Shown here one piece after another: positions 16,827-24,368 of a DNA stretch of 64,000 bases (position 1 is the first letter of the stretch; the number at the start of each line of letters is the position of its first letter). The notes below the pieces were generated by a model. That model saw only the letters and a list, made by a program, of their open reading frames with translations. It did not search any database and was not told where the DNA came from. This stretch comes from Mucilaginibacter cryoferens (GTDB lineage Bacteria; Bacteroidota; Bacteroidia; Sphingobacteriales; Sphingobacteriaceae): assembly GCF_014205845.1 (NCBI RefSeq), contig NZ_JACHCR010000009.1, forward strand, positions 62,001 through 126,000. Reading direction: 5' to 3'. Made by a program: the position numbers and the translations under genes.

Positions 16827-17474
16827 ATTGTTACTATTCAAACATTTAACCACTCCAACTACCATGCTATCTGCGATGAGCTTGCCTTAGCCGATCCTCA
16901 TCTGGCAGGTATTATTAAAGTTTATGGTTACCCTCCTTTATGGTCGCGGCCAAATACGTTCGAAACGTTGGTGCATATTATATTGGAGCAACAGGTATCG
17001 TTGGCATCGGCGCTTTCGGCATTAAATAAAATGCGCCAGCGGGTACATGAAATTACCCCGGAGAGGGTATTGCTGTTAACCGACGAAGAATTTAAAGCCT
17101 GTTACTTTAGCCGGCAAAAAACCACTTATACTAAATACCTGGCCCAGGCCATCATCAGCGGGCAACTCAACCTAACCGGGTTGGAGCAATTGCCAGACGA
17201 TGTGATCCGCGCTAAATTAACCGCCCTCAAAGGCATCGGTAACTGGACAGCCGATGTTTATTTAATGTTTGTGCTACAGCACGCCGATATATTCCCCATC
17301 GGTGATCTGGCGGCAGTGAATGCCTTAAAAAGGGTAAAAGGCTTACCCAAAGAAACTACAAGAGAACAACTCATTGCGATAGCAGAACAATGGGCTCCCT
17401 ATAAAACCGTGGCGAGTATGTTATTGTGGCATTATTATCTGTCGGCACCAAGGGCATCAAAAGCAGGTGTTTAA
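16827..17474 (+). CDS. DNA-3-methyladenine glycosylase II (AlkA, HhH-GPD superfamily), non-canonical start
   Basis: The conserved frame includes HAICDELALADPHLAGIIKV and GYPPLWSRPNTFETLVHII before LEQQVSLASALSALNKMR, all typical for bacterial AlkA/HhH-GPD proteins. GIGNWTADVYLMFV is the helix-hairpin-helix, and FPIGDLAAVNAL carries the catalytic Asp. The enzyme excises alkylated purines in base-excision repair. The odd point is the start: there is no ATG, GTG or TTG in frame between the stop at 16806 and the GTG at 16968, which lies after about 35 conserved residues. The coordinates use the ATT at 16827 (an ATA is at 16824), giving 215 residues, normal for the family. Translation could begin at ATT/ATA, or the gene may be damaged. 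Confidence 0.8.
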   Translation: MVTIQTFNHSNYHAICDELALADPHLAGIIKVYGYPPLWSRPNTFETLVHIILEQQVSLASALSALNKMRQRVHEITPERVLLLTDEEFKACYFSRQKTTYTKYLAQAIISGQLNLTGLEQLPDDVIRAKLTALKGIGNWTADVYLMFVLQHADIFPIGDLAAVNALKRVKGLPKETTREQLIAIAEQWAPYKTVASMLLWHYYLSAPRASKAGV

Positions 17475-17639
17475 GGTATTTATCTATGCAGCAGCTAGGT
17501 ATAACAATAAGCAATTGGGGTGCGGCGACCGTTAATAATAGATTTATCAAATAGTAAAATGTAATATCGTAGCGGTATTGTTACGTAAAACATGTATTTT
17601 TGTTCTACCTACTACTTATCACCCTGCAATACAAAACTA

Positions 17640-18434
17640 ATGCTCTACAATTTATACCGAATTTCTGATGCCGGAAGGGCAAAAGAGAAAATAGCGGGAG
17701 CTACCAAAATAAACTGCCTCAAAAATTTTATAAGTGTATTTGGTACCGATGGCTTAACCGTTTTTGCCGATAACTGCAGCCACGAAACGATTAGCGAAAT
17801 ACAAGAACTCGGACTCGAGCCAATATTTACCAGCCTGGGCAATTCCGGCTCATTAAAGTATATTGTTGATTTTGCCATAGCTTATTTTAAAGATAATGAC
17901 CAGGTTTATTTGGTAGAGGATGATTATTGGCACCTGCCATTGGCTAAAGAGGCGTTATTAGAGGGCTTGCAAATAGCAGATTACGTTACGCTTTACAATA
18001 ATCCCGATAAGTATATCAGTTACAATAATGGGGGGCACAATCCTATCATAACCAATAACAGCGAAAAAGGCAGAATCTATTTATCTAAAACCTGCCACTG
18101 GAAAACAACCAATTCAACAACTATGACTTTTGCTACCCATGTATCGGTGCTGAAGACGGATAAAAAGTTGATCTGGGAATTTACCCAAACTAAAATCCCC
18201 GATGATTTTGAGCTGTTTTTGTCTTTAACCAAAAACCTTCATTTGCCTTTTATTAAAACTAAACGGCTTCGTAAGGTACTTTGGAAGGTGGTGAAAAATT
18301 ATTTTGGTGTAAAAAAACGCGTATTGATCACAGCCTTACCTGGTTTTTCAACTCACCTGGAAACCGCATACCTGGGCCCGCTTACAGATTGGGGGCATCT
18401 TATAAAACAAACACAAAAAAAACAGCTTGCGTAA
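17640..18434 (+). CDS. Uncharacterised protein, possibly GT-A-fold glycosyltransferase-like
   Basis: 264 residues from the ATG at 17640; an earlier in-frame ATG at 17592 would add 16 residues that look non-coding. I do not firmly recognise the family. The segment YLVEDDYWHLPLAKEALLEG, with its EDD, resembles the metal-binding DxD site of GT-A glycosyltransferases, and SLKYIVDFAIAYFKDNDQV before it could be the helix leading to that strand. There are no membrane segments or signal. It has no close operon partner; a strong bidirectional terminator overlaps its stop codon. Alternatives include any Rossmann-like enzyme. Confidence 0.65.
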   Translation: MLYNLYRISDAGRAKEKIAGATKINCLKNFISVFGTDGLTVFADNCSHETISEIQELGLEPIFTSLGNSGSLKYIVDFAIAYFKDNDQVYLVEDDYWHLPLAKEALLEGLQIADYVTLYNNPDKYISYNNGGHNPIITNNSEKGRIYLSKTCHWKTTNSTTMTFATHVSVLKTDKKLIWEFTQTKIPDDFELFLSLTKNLHLPFIKTKRLRKVLWKVVKNYFGVKKRVLITALPGFSTHLETAYLGPLTDWGHLIKQTQKKQLA

Positions 18435-18457
18435 TTTATAACAATACGCAAGCTGTT
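18421..18457. terminator. Bidirectional terminator between the convergent 17640 gene and cphA
   Basis: A perfect 13-bp stem, AACAGCTTGCGTA (18421-18433) with TACGCAAGCTGTT (18445-18457), has an 11-base loop and a T/A run on both sides. The left arm includes part of the stop codon of the plus-strand gene. Confidence 0.9.
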
Positions 18458-18465
18458 TTTAATAT

Positions 18466-21093
18466 TTAAACGTTAAACAATCCGTTTCTTTCCTGTTCCT
18501 GGTAGTTTTGTACCGTTTCAATGGCATTATCAACCACATCACTTAATGCGGTGATAAATGTGCCTGGTTTGGCAAGGCTCATGGCATGTTTAATGGCATC
18601 TATTTCCTTTGGTACTACCTCATAAGGTTTATTGGCATCAACCGAGTGGATACCATCTTTAAGCAGGCTCACAATATTTTCGGCAGTACGGCCGCGGAGG
18701 TGTTTTTCCTGGCGAAGGATGATATAGTCGAACATTTCGGCAGCTATTTTACCCAGCTCGCGTATGTCATCATCGCGTCTGTCGCCGGTACCGGCTATAA
18801 TCCCGATCTTAAACGGCGAATCGATATGGCTTAAAAACTCCTTGATGCCATTAAAGCCATCGGGGTTGTGGGCAAAATCAATCATAAAACGGAAATCCCT
18901 GAACTCAAAAATGTTCATCCGGCCAGGCGTTTGCGCGGCAGATGGGATAAAGGTTTCTAAAGACATTTTAATGTCTTCGGTTTTAAAGCCATAAAGGAAG
19001 GTAGCCAGCGTTGCGGCAAGCACATTCTCTATCATAAACGGAACGGTACCGCCAAATGTAAGCGGAATCAATATGGTACGTTGCACCCTTATCTTCCAGT
19101 CGCCTTTTTGAATGGTGATAAAACCATTTTCGCAAATGGCTGCTATACCGCCTTTGCGGCAATGGGCTTTAATAATAGGGTTATTTTCGTTACGGCTAAA
19201 GTAGGCTATGTTGCAATCTGCCTTGTTGCCAATGCGTACGCAATACTCATTATCGGCATTTAATACGCCCCAGCCATCTTTTTTTACCGAATCGAGCACT
19301 ACGCTTTTAACCCGTGCCAGGTCATCAAGCGAGTGAATATCGGCCAGGCCAAGGTGATCTGCCTGTATGTTGGTAACCACACCTATATCGCAAAAGCCAA
19401 AGCCCAGTCCCGAACGCAGGATACCACCACGGGCGGTTTCCAATACGGCAAAATCAACCGTAGGGTCTTTTAAAATAAACTCGGAGCTTACGGGGCCGGT
19501 TGTATCGCCCTTCAGCATCATGGTGTTTTGCACATAAATACCATCTGATGTGGTAAAGCCTACCCGGTGGCCATTGTTTTTTACAATATGTGCTATTAAG
19601 CGGGTAGTAGTGGTTTTGCCGTTGGTGCCGGTAATGGCGATGATAGGGATACGGGCAGATTTACCTGTAGGGTAAAGCATATCCAGCACATGCCCGGCTA
19701 CGTTGCGTGGCAAACCTTCGCTTGGTGCAATATGCATCCGGAAACCAGGTGCGGCGTTAACTTCCAGTACCACACCTCCGTTTTCGGTTAAAGGTTCGTG
19801 CAGGTTTTCGGCCATAATATCTATACCGCAAATATCCAGACCTATGATTTTGGAAATGCGCTCGCAAATAAAAATATTTTGCGGGTGTACATGGTCGGTA
19901 ACATCAACAGAAGTGCCACCGGTGCTTAGGTTGGCGGTCGATTTTACAAATACCTTTTCACCTTTGGCTGGGACAGTATCTAAGGTGTAGCCTTTTTTCT
20001 CTAACAGATCGAGCGTATCCCGATCTATAGCGATAAGGGTAAGCACATTTTCGTGCCCGTAACCACGGCGGGGATCGGTATTCTCTTTATCAATAAGCTG
20101 CTGAATGGTTGATACGCCGTCACCTTTAACGTGAGCCGGATCGCGTAGGGCGGCGGCTACCACTTTGTTATCGATAACCAGTACGCGAAAATCGTACCCG
20201 GTAATAAAACGCTCTACAATAACCCGGCGCGAGATTTGCGCGGCATGCTCGTAAGCGGCAATAGCCTCTTCTTCGGTTTTTATGTTGATAGAGATACCAC
20301 GGCCATGGTTGCCATCAAGCGGTTTAAATACCAGCGGGAATCCCACTTTGCGGATAGCTTCGGCCACGCCGGCAACAGATGATATGGTAATGCCTTTGGC
20401 AACCGGAATAGCCTGCTCTTGCAGCATGCGTTTGGTTTCGTCCTTATTGCTGGCAATATCAACCGCTATACAGCTGGTTTTTTCGGTCATGGTGGCGCGG
20501 AAACGTACCTGGTTTTTGCCGTAACCTAGCTGAACTAATGATTGATTGTTAAGCCTTATCCAGGGAATATCCCTCGCAATGGCCTCTTCAACTATCGATC
20601 CGGTGCTTGGGCCCAAGCGAGTATTTTCGCGAATTTCGCGCATTTCCTGTATGTCAGCTTCCAGGTTGTAATCTTCTCCCTCTATCAAAGCTGCTGCAAT
20701 TTTTACTGCCGATTCTGCTGCGAAAATGCCTACTTTCTCTTCAAGGTAAGCAAATACTACGTTATAAACACCCTTGGTTTTGGTTTCGCGGGTACGGCCA
20801 AAGCCGGTGTCCATTCCGGCAAGGGTTTGAATTTCGAGTGCGATGTGCTCAATTACATGGCCCATCCAGGTGCCTGCAACAACACGCTGAAAAAAACCAC
20901 CGGGAACGCCGGGTGAGCAACGGTGTGCATATAGGGAAGGGATAAGTTTTTCTAAACGCTCATAAAAGCCGTCAATTTCGTTGGTTGGCTTATGTTCCAT
21001 CTCCTGGAGGTCAAGCCGCATTTGTATTAATTTTTTGCGGCGGATGCTCCAGATGTTGGGTCCCCGTAATACTTGTATATTCTCGATCTTCAT
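18466..21093 (-). CDS. cphA: Cyanophycin synthetase
   Basis: 875 residues, the usual length for CphA. The N-terminus MKIENIQVLRGPNIWSIRRK is the family opening. An ATP-grasp domain follows from about residue 210 (FPLVFKPLDGNHGRGISINI), which adds Asp to the backbone. The C-terminal Mur-ligase-like domain has the P-loop IIAITGTNGKTTTTRLIAHI near residue 490 and FMIDFAHNPDGF further on; it adds Arg to the Asp side chain. The polymer is multi-L-arginyl-poly-L-aspartate, a nitrogen and carbon store in the cytoplasm. The degrading enzymes are encoded divergently just beyond a 263-base spacer. No TnRA-like or other known regulator site is visible. Confidence 0.96.
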   Translation of the reverse strand: MKIENIQVLRGPNIWSIRRKKLIQMRLDLQEMEHKPTNEIDGFYERLEKLIPSLYAHRCSPGVPGGFFQRVVAGTWMGHVIEHIALEIQTLAGMDTGFGRTRETKTKGVYNVVFAYLEEKVGIFAAESAVKIAAALIEGEDYNLEADIQEMREIRENTRLGPSTGSIVEEAIARDIPWIRLNNQSLVQLGYGKNQVRFRATMTEKTSCIAVDIASNKDETKRMLQEQAIPVAKGITISSVAGVAEAIRKVGFPLVFKPLDGNHGRGISINIKTEEEAIAAYEHAAQISRRVIVERFITGYDFRVLVIDNKVVAAALRDPAHVKGDGVSTIQQLIDKENTDPRRGYGHENVLTLIAIDRDTLDLLEKKGYTLDTVPAKGEKVFVKSTANLSTGGTSVDVTDHVHPQNIFICERISKIIGLDICGIDIMAENLHEPLTENGGVVLEVNAAPGFRMHIAPSEGLPRNVAGHVLDMLYPTGKSARIPIIAITGTNGKTTTTRLIAHIVKNNGHRVGFTTSDGIYVQNTMMLKGDTTGPVSSEFILKDPTVDFAVLETARGGILRSGLGFGFCDIGVVTNIQADHLGLADIHSLDDLARVKSVVLDSVKKDGWGVLNADNEYCVRIGNKADCNIAYFSRNENNPIIKAHCRKGGIAAICENGFITIQKGDWKIRVQRTILIPLTFGGTVPFMIENVLAATLATFLYGFKTEDIKMSLETFIPSAAQTPGRMNIFEFRDFRFMIDFAHNPDGFNGIKEFLSHIDSPFKIGIIAGTGDRRDDDIRELGKIAAEMFDYIILRQEKHLRGRTAENIVSLLKDGIHSVDANKPYEVVPKEIDAIKHAMSLAKPGTFITALSDVVDNAIETVQNYQEQERNGLFNV

Positions 21094-21244
21094 ACCTATG
21101 TTACAAATTTTTTAAACGGCGTTTTTTCTTTAAAACTATAAAACTTAATAGGCTATTTAAAATTTTTAAGACTAAAAAGGCATTATTTGTTCATAACAGA
21201 CTGGGTTTTTGGTGCATTTTATCGTAATTTGTATTAATGTTAGT

Positions 21245-21347
21245 TTGATTGAGTTCAATTAAGTTGATTAAGTGAGTGGTTTGCCTTCATTTTGGTTGAG
21301 CCTAACTCAATCAACCACTCCAACTCAATCAACTTAATCAACTTAAT
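21245..21347. repeat. Modular inverted repeat in the cphA-cyanophycinase intergenic region
   Basis: Several short arms pair across the region: TTGATTGAGTT (21245-21255) with AACTCAATCAA (21304-21314), GAGTGGTT (21274-21281) with AACCACTC (21313-21320), and ATTAAGTTGATTAAG (21258-21272) with CTTAATCAACTTAAT (21333-21347). It is built from reiterations of TTGATTGAG/TTGATTAAG phrases and sits immediately before the cyanophycinase start, between divergent genes. Confidence 0.7.
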
Positions 21348-21356
21348 AAAAAAAGC

Positions 21357-22277
21357 ATGATTGTCCCGAAAGGAAAACTAATAATTATAGGCGGCGCGGT
21401 TGATATGGGGAGTAACGTAACCATACAGGAACATATACTACAGCCTGATTATATTAAATTTTTTGAACAGGGCATTTTAAAGCGGATCATCACCGAATCT
21501 GCAAGGCACGAAGGTTCATTAGTTGAAGTTATTACCACTGCATCGCAAATTCCGGAACTGGTGGGCGAGGAGTATATTAAAGCATTTGGGCAGTTAAACG
21601 TTACCAATGTAAATGTACTGCACATTAAAAGCCGCGAGGATGCAGCTAAAAAAGAATATTTAGATCGCATTCGCAAAGCCGATGTGGTAATGTTTAGTGG
21701 TGGCGATCAGCTACGGCTAACGGCCATATTTGGTGGTACCGAATTTTTGCAGATATTAAAACAACGCTATAACAAAGAGAACTTTGTAATAGCGGGTACA
21801 TCGGCAGGTGCAGCCGCGGCATCAACACATATGATATACCGCGGGCAAAGCAACGAGGCGCTGATAAAAGGCGAAGTGCAGATAACTGCCGGTTTGGGTT
21901 TTGTTGATTCGGTTATTGTTGATACGCACTTTGTACAACGCGGCCGTATAGGTAGGCTGATGTACGCTGTAGCCACCAACCCGGGTATATTGGGCATTGG
22001 CCTGGGCGAAGATGCCGGCTTGCTTATTACCGAAGGCAGCATGATGGAAGCCATAGGATCGGGGCTCATTATTTTGGTTGATGGCAGGAGTATTGTGGCT
22101 ACTAATATTTATGATGTAGAAATTGGCTCGCCGGTTTCTATTGAAAACTTAAAGGTACATGTGATGTCTATTTACGATAAATACGATCTGTCTCAGCATC
22201 GTTTAATGATAAAAAAAACACTAAAGGTAGAAGAAGGCGTATTTATACACGCGCCGGATAACGACCTTTTGCAATAA
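21357..22277 (+). CDS. cphB: Cyanophycinase
   Basis: 306 residues. VPKGKLIIIGGAVDMG is the family start, and FVIAGTSAGAAAASTHMI holds the serine nucleophile elbow (GTSAG, about residues 147-151) of this S51-type peptidase. SGGDQLRLTAIFGGTEF and DTHFVQRGRIGRL are further conserved blocks. The enzyme cuts cyanophycin into beta-Asp-Arg dipeptides. It is divergent from cphA and followed 116 bases later by an isoaspartyl peptidase that should split the dipeptide. There is no signal peptide, so this is the intracellular type that mobilises the cell's own store. Confidence 0.95.
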   Translation: MIVPKGKLIIIGGAVDMGSNVTIQEHILQPDYIKFFEQGILKRIITESARHEGSLVEVITTASQIPELVGEEYIKAFGQLNVTNVNVLHIKSREDAAKKEYLDRIRKADVVMFSGGDQLRLTAIFGGTEFLQILKQRYNKENFVIAGTSAGAAAASTHMIYRGQSNEALIKGEVQITAGLGFVDSVIVDTHFVQRGRIGRLMYAVATNPGILGIGLGEDAGLLITEGSMMEAIGSGLIILVDGRSIVATNIYDVEIGSPVSIENLKVHVMSIYDKYDLSQHRLMIKKTLKVEEGVFIHAPDNDLLQ

Positions 22278-22280
22278 GGG

Positions 22281-22309
22281 CCTCACCCAACCCTCTCCAA
22301 AGGAGAGGG
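22281..22309. repeat. Dispersed intergenic hairpin repeat, copy C (short), likely terminator
   Basis: CCTCACCC precedes an 8-bp perfect stem, CCCTCTCC (22291-22298) with GGAGAGGG (22302-22309), with a 3-base loop. It begins four bases after the cyanophycinase stop. It shares the CTCACCC-(A)CCCTCT order with copies A, B and D. Confidence 0.65.
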
Positions 22310-22393
22310 CTTAAATAAGGTTTCTATTAAATAAACCTATCTCTGCAGCGTTTATAGTTTTTACCAATTTTTGAATCAATTAAACAATTCAAA

Positions 22394-23236
22394 ATGAAGA
22401 TCATCATACACGGCGGTTTTTTCAGCGAATCGCAAACCAACCAGGAAGTAAAACAGGCCAAGCAACAGGCGTTGAAAGATATTGTGCAGGCGGGTCATAA
22501 ATACCTGTTAAGCCATACCGCGCTCGAAACGGTAGTTTATACGGTAAGGCTGCTGGAAGATTGCGACCTGTTTAACGCCGGTACCGGCTCACAAATACAG
22601 AGTGATGGCAAAATTCGGTTAAGTGCTTCTTTGATGGATGGAAAAACGCAAAAATTTTCGGGGGTAATTAATATCGAGGAAATAAAAAACCCCATCTGCA
22701 TTGCCGAAAAGCTAATGGCCTATGATGATCGTGTATTGAGTGGCAAGGGCGCCAAGGATTTTGCTACCAATAATGGTGTAGCCTACTACAATCCCGAAAC
22801 CCCGCAACGCAGGCACGAGTATGAGAAAAAGCTAAGCGACTCTATCAGGTTGGGCACTGTGGGCTGTGTTGCCCTTGATCTGTACGGTAACCTGGCCGCT
22901 GCTACCTCTACGGGAGGTAAAGGTTTCGAAATTCCGGGCAGGGTGAGTGATTCTGCAACTACAGCAGGCAATTACGCCAATGCTTATGCCGGTATTTCAT
23001 GTACAGGTGTGGGAGAAGATATTGTAAGCGGATCTGTTGCTTCAAAAATTGTTACAAGGGTTACCGATGGCATGCCTTTATCTATTGCGGCAGATAAAAC
23101 GCTCGATGAAATGAAGCCTTATGATGGCTTCGCCGGCATTATTGGCATCTCGGCCGATGGTAAAATTTATCATGCTGATACACATCCTTATATGGTTTGG
23201 GCGCTACATGATGAAGATGTAGAGGTGTTTGAATAA
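22394..23236 (+). CDS. Isoaspartyl peptidase / plant-type L-asparaginase
   Basis: 280 residues, within the range of the Ntn-hydrolase plant-type asparaginases. MKIIIHGGFFSES is the family start (usually IHGGAG), and RLGTVGCVALDLYGNLAAAT holds the autocleavage site with Thr155 as the new N-terminal nucleophile; TSTGGKGFEIPGRVSDSATT follows as expected. Such enzymes hydrolyse beta-aspartyl dipeptides. Downstream of cyanophycinase the natural substrate is beta-Asp-Arg, which would yield free Asp and Arg and finish cyanophycin breakdown. The IHGGFF variant at the start is a small departure from the usual IHGGAG, without obvious consequence. Confidence 0.92.
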   Translation: MKIIIHGGFFSESQTNQEVKQAKQQALKDIVQAGHKYLLSHTALETVVYTVRLLEDCDLFNAGTGSQIQSDGKIRLSASLMDGKTQKFSGVINIEEIKNPICIAEKLMAYDDRVLSGKGAKDFATNNGVAYYNPETPQRRHEYEKKLSDSIRLGTVGCVALDLYGNLAAATSTGGKGFEIPGRVSDSATTAGNYANAYAGISCTGVGEDIVSGSVASKIVTRVTDGMPLSIAADKTLDEMKPYDGFAGIIGISADGKIYHADTHPYMVWALHDEDVEVFE

Positions 23237-23470
23237 CAAGTAATTTTGTTGCCTGGCAACTTAAACCTTTAATTCTCTCTTGCTCAATGAACATAAAATC
23301 AGTGATTTGATTGTTTGGGTTAAATTTATTTACTTTAAGAGTAATTAAATTCTGTCTTATAATCAGGCGGTTAACTATTTTCGAATAAACTGAATATAAC
23401 ATTATATCTAATCATTTCGTTAAATTCACTTGTTGATAAATATGGCTGGTTTGTGCCTTTTCGTGAGGTA

Positions 23471-23500
23471 TTGACTAACTGGTTATTATCGTTATATTTG
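23471..23500 (+). promoter_or_regulatory. Bacteroidota-type promoter of the 23540 gene
   Basis: TTG at 23471-23473, a 19-base spacer and TATATTTG at 23493-23500 match the Bacteroidota -33/-7 consensus, 40 bases before the ATG. The remainder of the 303-base gap 23237-23539 shows no other gene or structure. Confidence 0.75.
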
Positions 23501-23539
23501 TTTACTGATTAATTTATTAAACTCAGACAAAAAGATTAA

Positions 23540-24181
23540 ATGAAGTATTTTTTACTTATTATCTTATGCTCCGTTAGCGTTTCTGCATCGGCACAATGGT
23601 GGCAAAAGCCGGTGAGCACGATAAGTAATGTATTTAAAAAGCATGAGCGCTTTCCGCTGATTGCGGAGTTGAAAGATAATTCTGTTAGGCACTTACCTGT
23701 TGCCAAGCTTGCCAAATATAAAATTACACCTACAATTATTGAGGAGGCTTCTTATGTGCTTTACCTACAGGAAATGGCGGTAATGAGAACCGCGCAGCAT
23801 AATATGCGTTTTAGAGTTTATAATGCTGCCAGCTATAATTTTAGCGATCTGGCACAGATGTACCTGAAACAAAATCGCTTATCCGAAGCTAAATGGTATT
23901 GGCTGCAAAGCCTGCAGATCTCGCGTCAGCAAAACGACGACAGGCATACCATATCTAATTTAATGGGTCTGGCTACCGTAAAAGCCGGTTATGGCGATTA
24001 TGTACAGGCCATGCAAGACCTAAGCGAAGCCCGTAGCCTGGCTGCATCACATGGGCTTACAGCCGATGTTGCCAGTATTAACAAACAGGAGTGTTACCTG
24101 CAAGATAATAAATTGAACCCTAAAGCCGAGATAAGGTATGCCGAAACAGGCGATAAGGACCCCAAAAAGGTGATAAAATAA
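23540..24181 (+). CDS. Exported TPR-like protein of unknown function
   Basis: 213 residues. A clear signal peptide MKYFLLIILCSVSVSASAQ is present with cleavage likely after SAQ. About residues 95-190 contain helices like NFSDLAQMYLKQNRLSEAKW and ISNLMGLATVKAGYGDYVQA that look like two or three tetratricopeptide repeats, so the protein probably binds other proteins in the periplasm. I recognise no enzymatic motif. It has its own promoter and terminator and is monocistronic. Confidence 0.8.
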   Translation: MKYFLLIILCSVSVSASAQWWQKPVSTISNVFKKHERFPLIAELKDNSVRHLPVAKLAKYKITPTIIEEASYVLYLQEMAVMRTAQHNMRFRVYNAASYNFSDLAQMYLKQNRLSEAKWYWLQSLQISRQQNDDRHTISNLMGLATVKAGYGDYVQAMQDLSEARSLAASHGLTADVASINKQECYLQDNKLNPKAEIRYAETGDKDPKKVIK

Positions 24182-24263
24182 AAAAAATATGTAACAATTA
24201 CGTAAAATGGCATTGCTTGTATACTACAAGTAAAACATTATCGTATAATTGTTATTGTTATTT

Positions 24264-24293
24264 AGAGACAGCATTTTGACTGTCTCTTTTTTT
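24264..24293 (+). terminator. Intrinsic terminator of the TPR-like gene
   Basis: AGAGACAG (24264-24271) pairs with CTGTCTCT (24280-24287) across an 8-base loop, followed by a run of T. Confidence 0.85.
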
Positions 24294-24368
24294 TACATTA
24301 GCAATAATTATTATTAGGCACCAATATTGATGTTTCACACCGCTCCCGATTTAACTACAGTAAAAGAT

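Noticed and set aside
16968..17474. Annotating the AlkA-like gene from the first canonical start codon at 16968
   Set aside because: This would remove about 35-45 conserved N-terminal residues, which are clearly coding in the same frame upstream.
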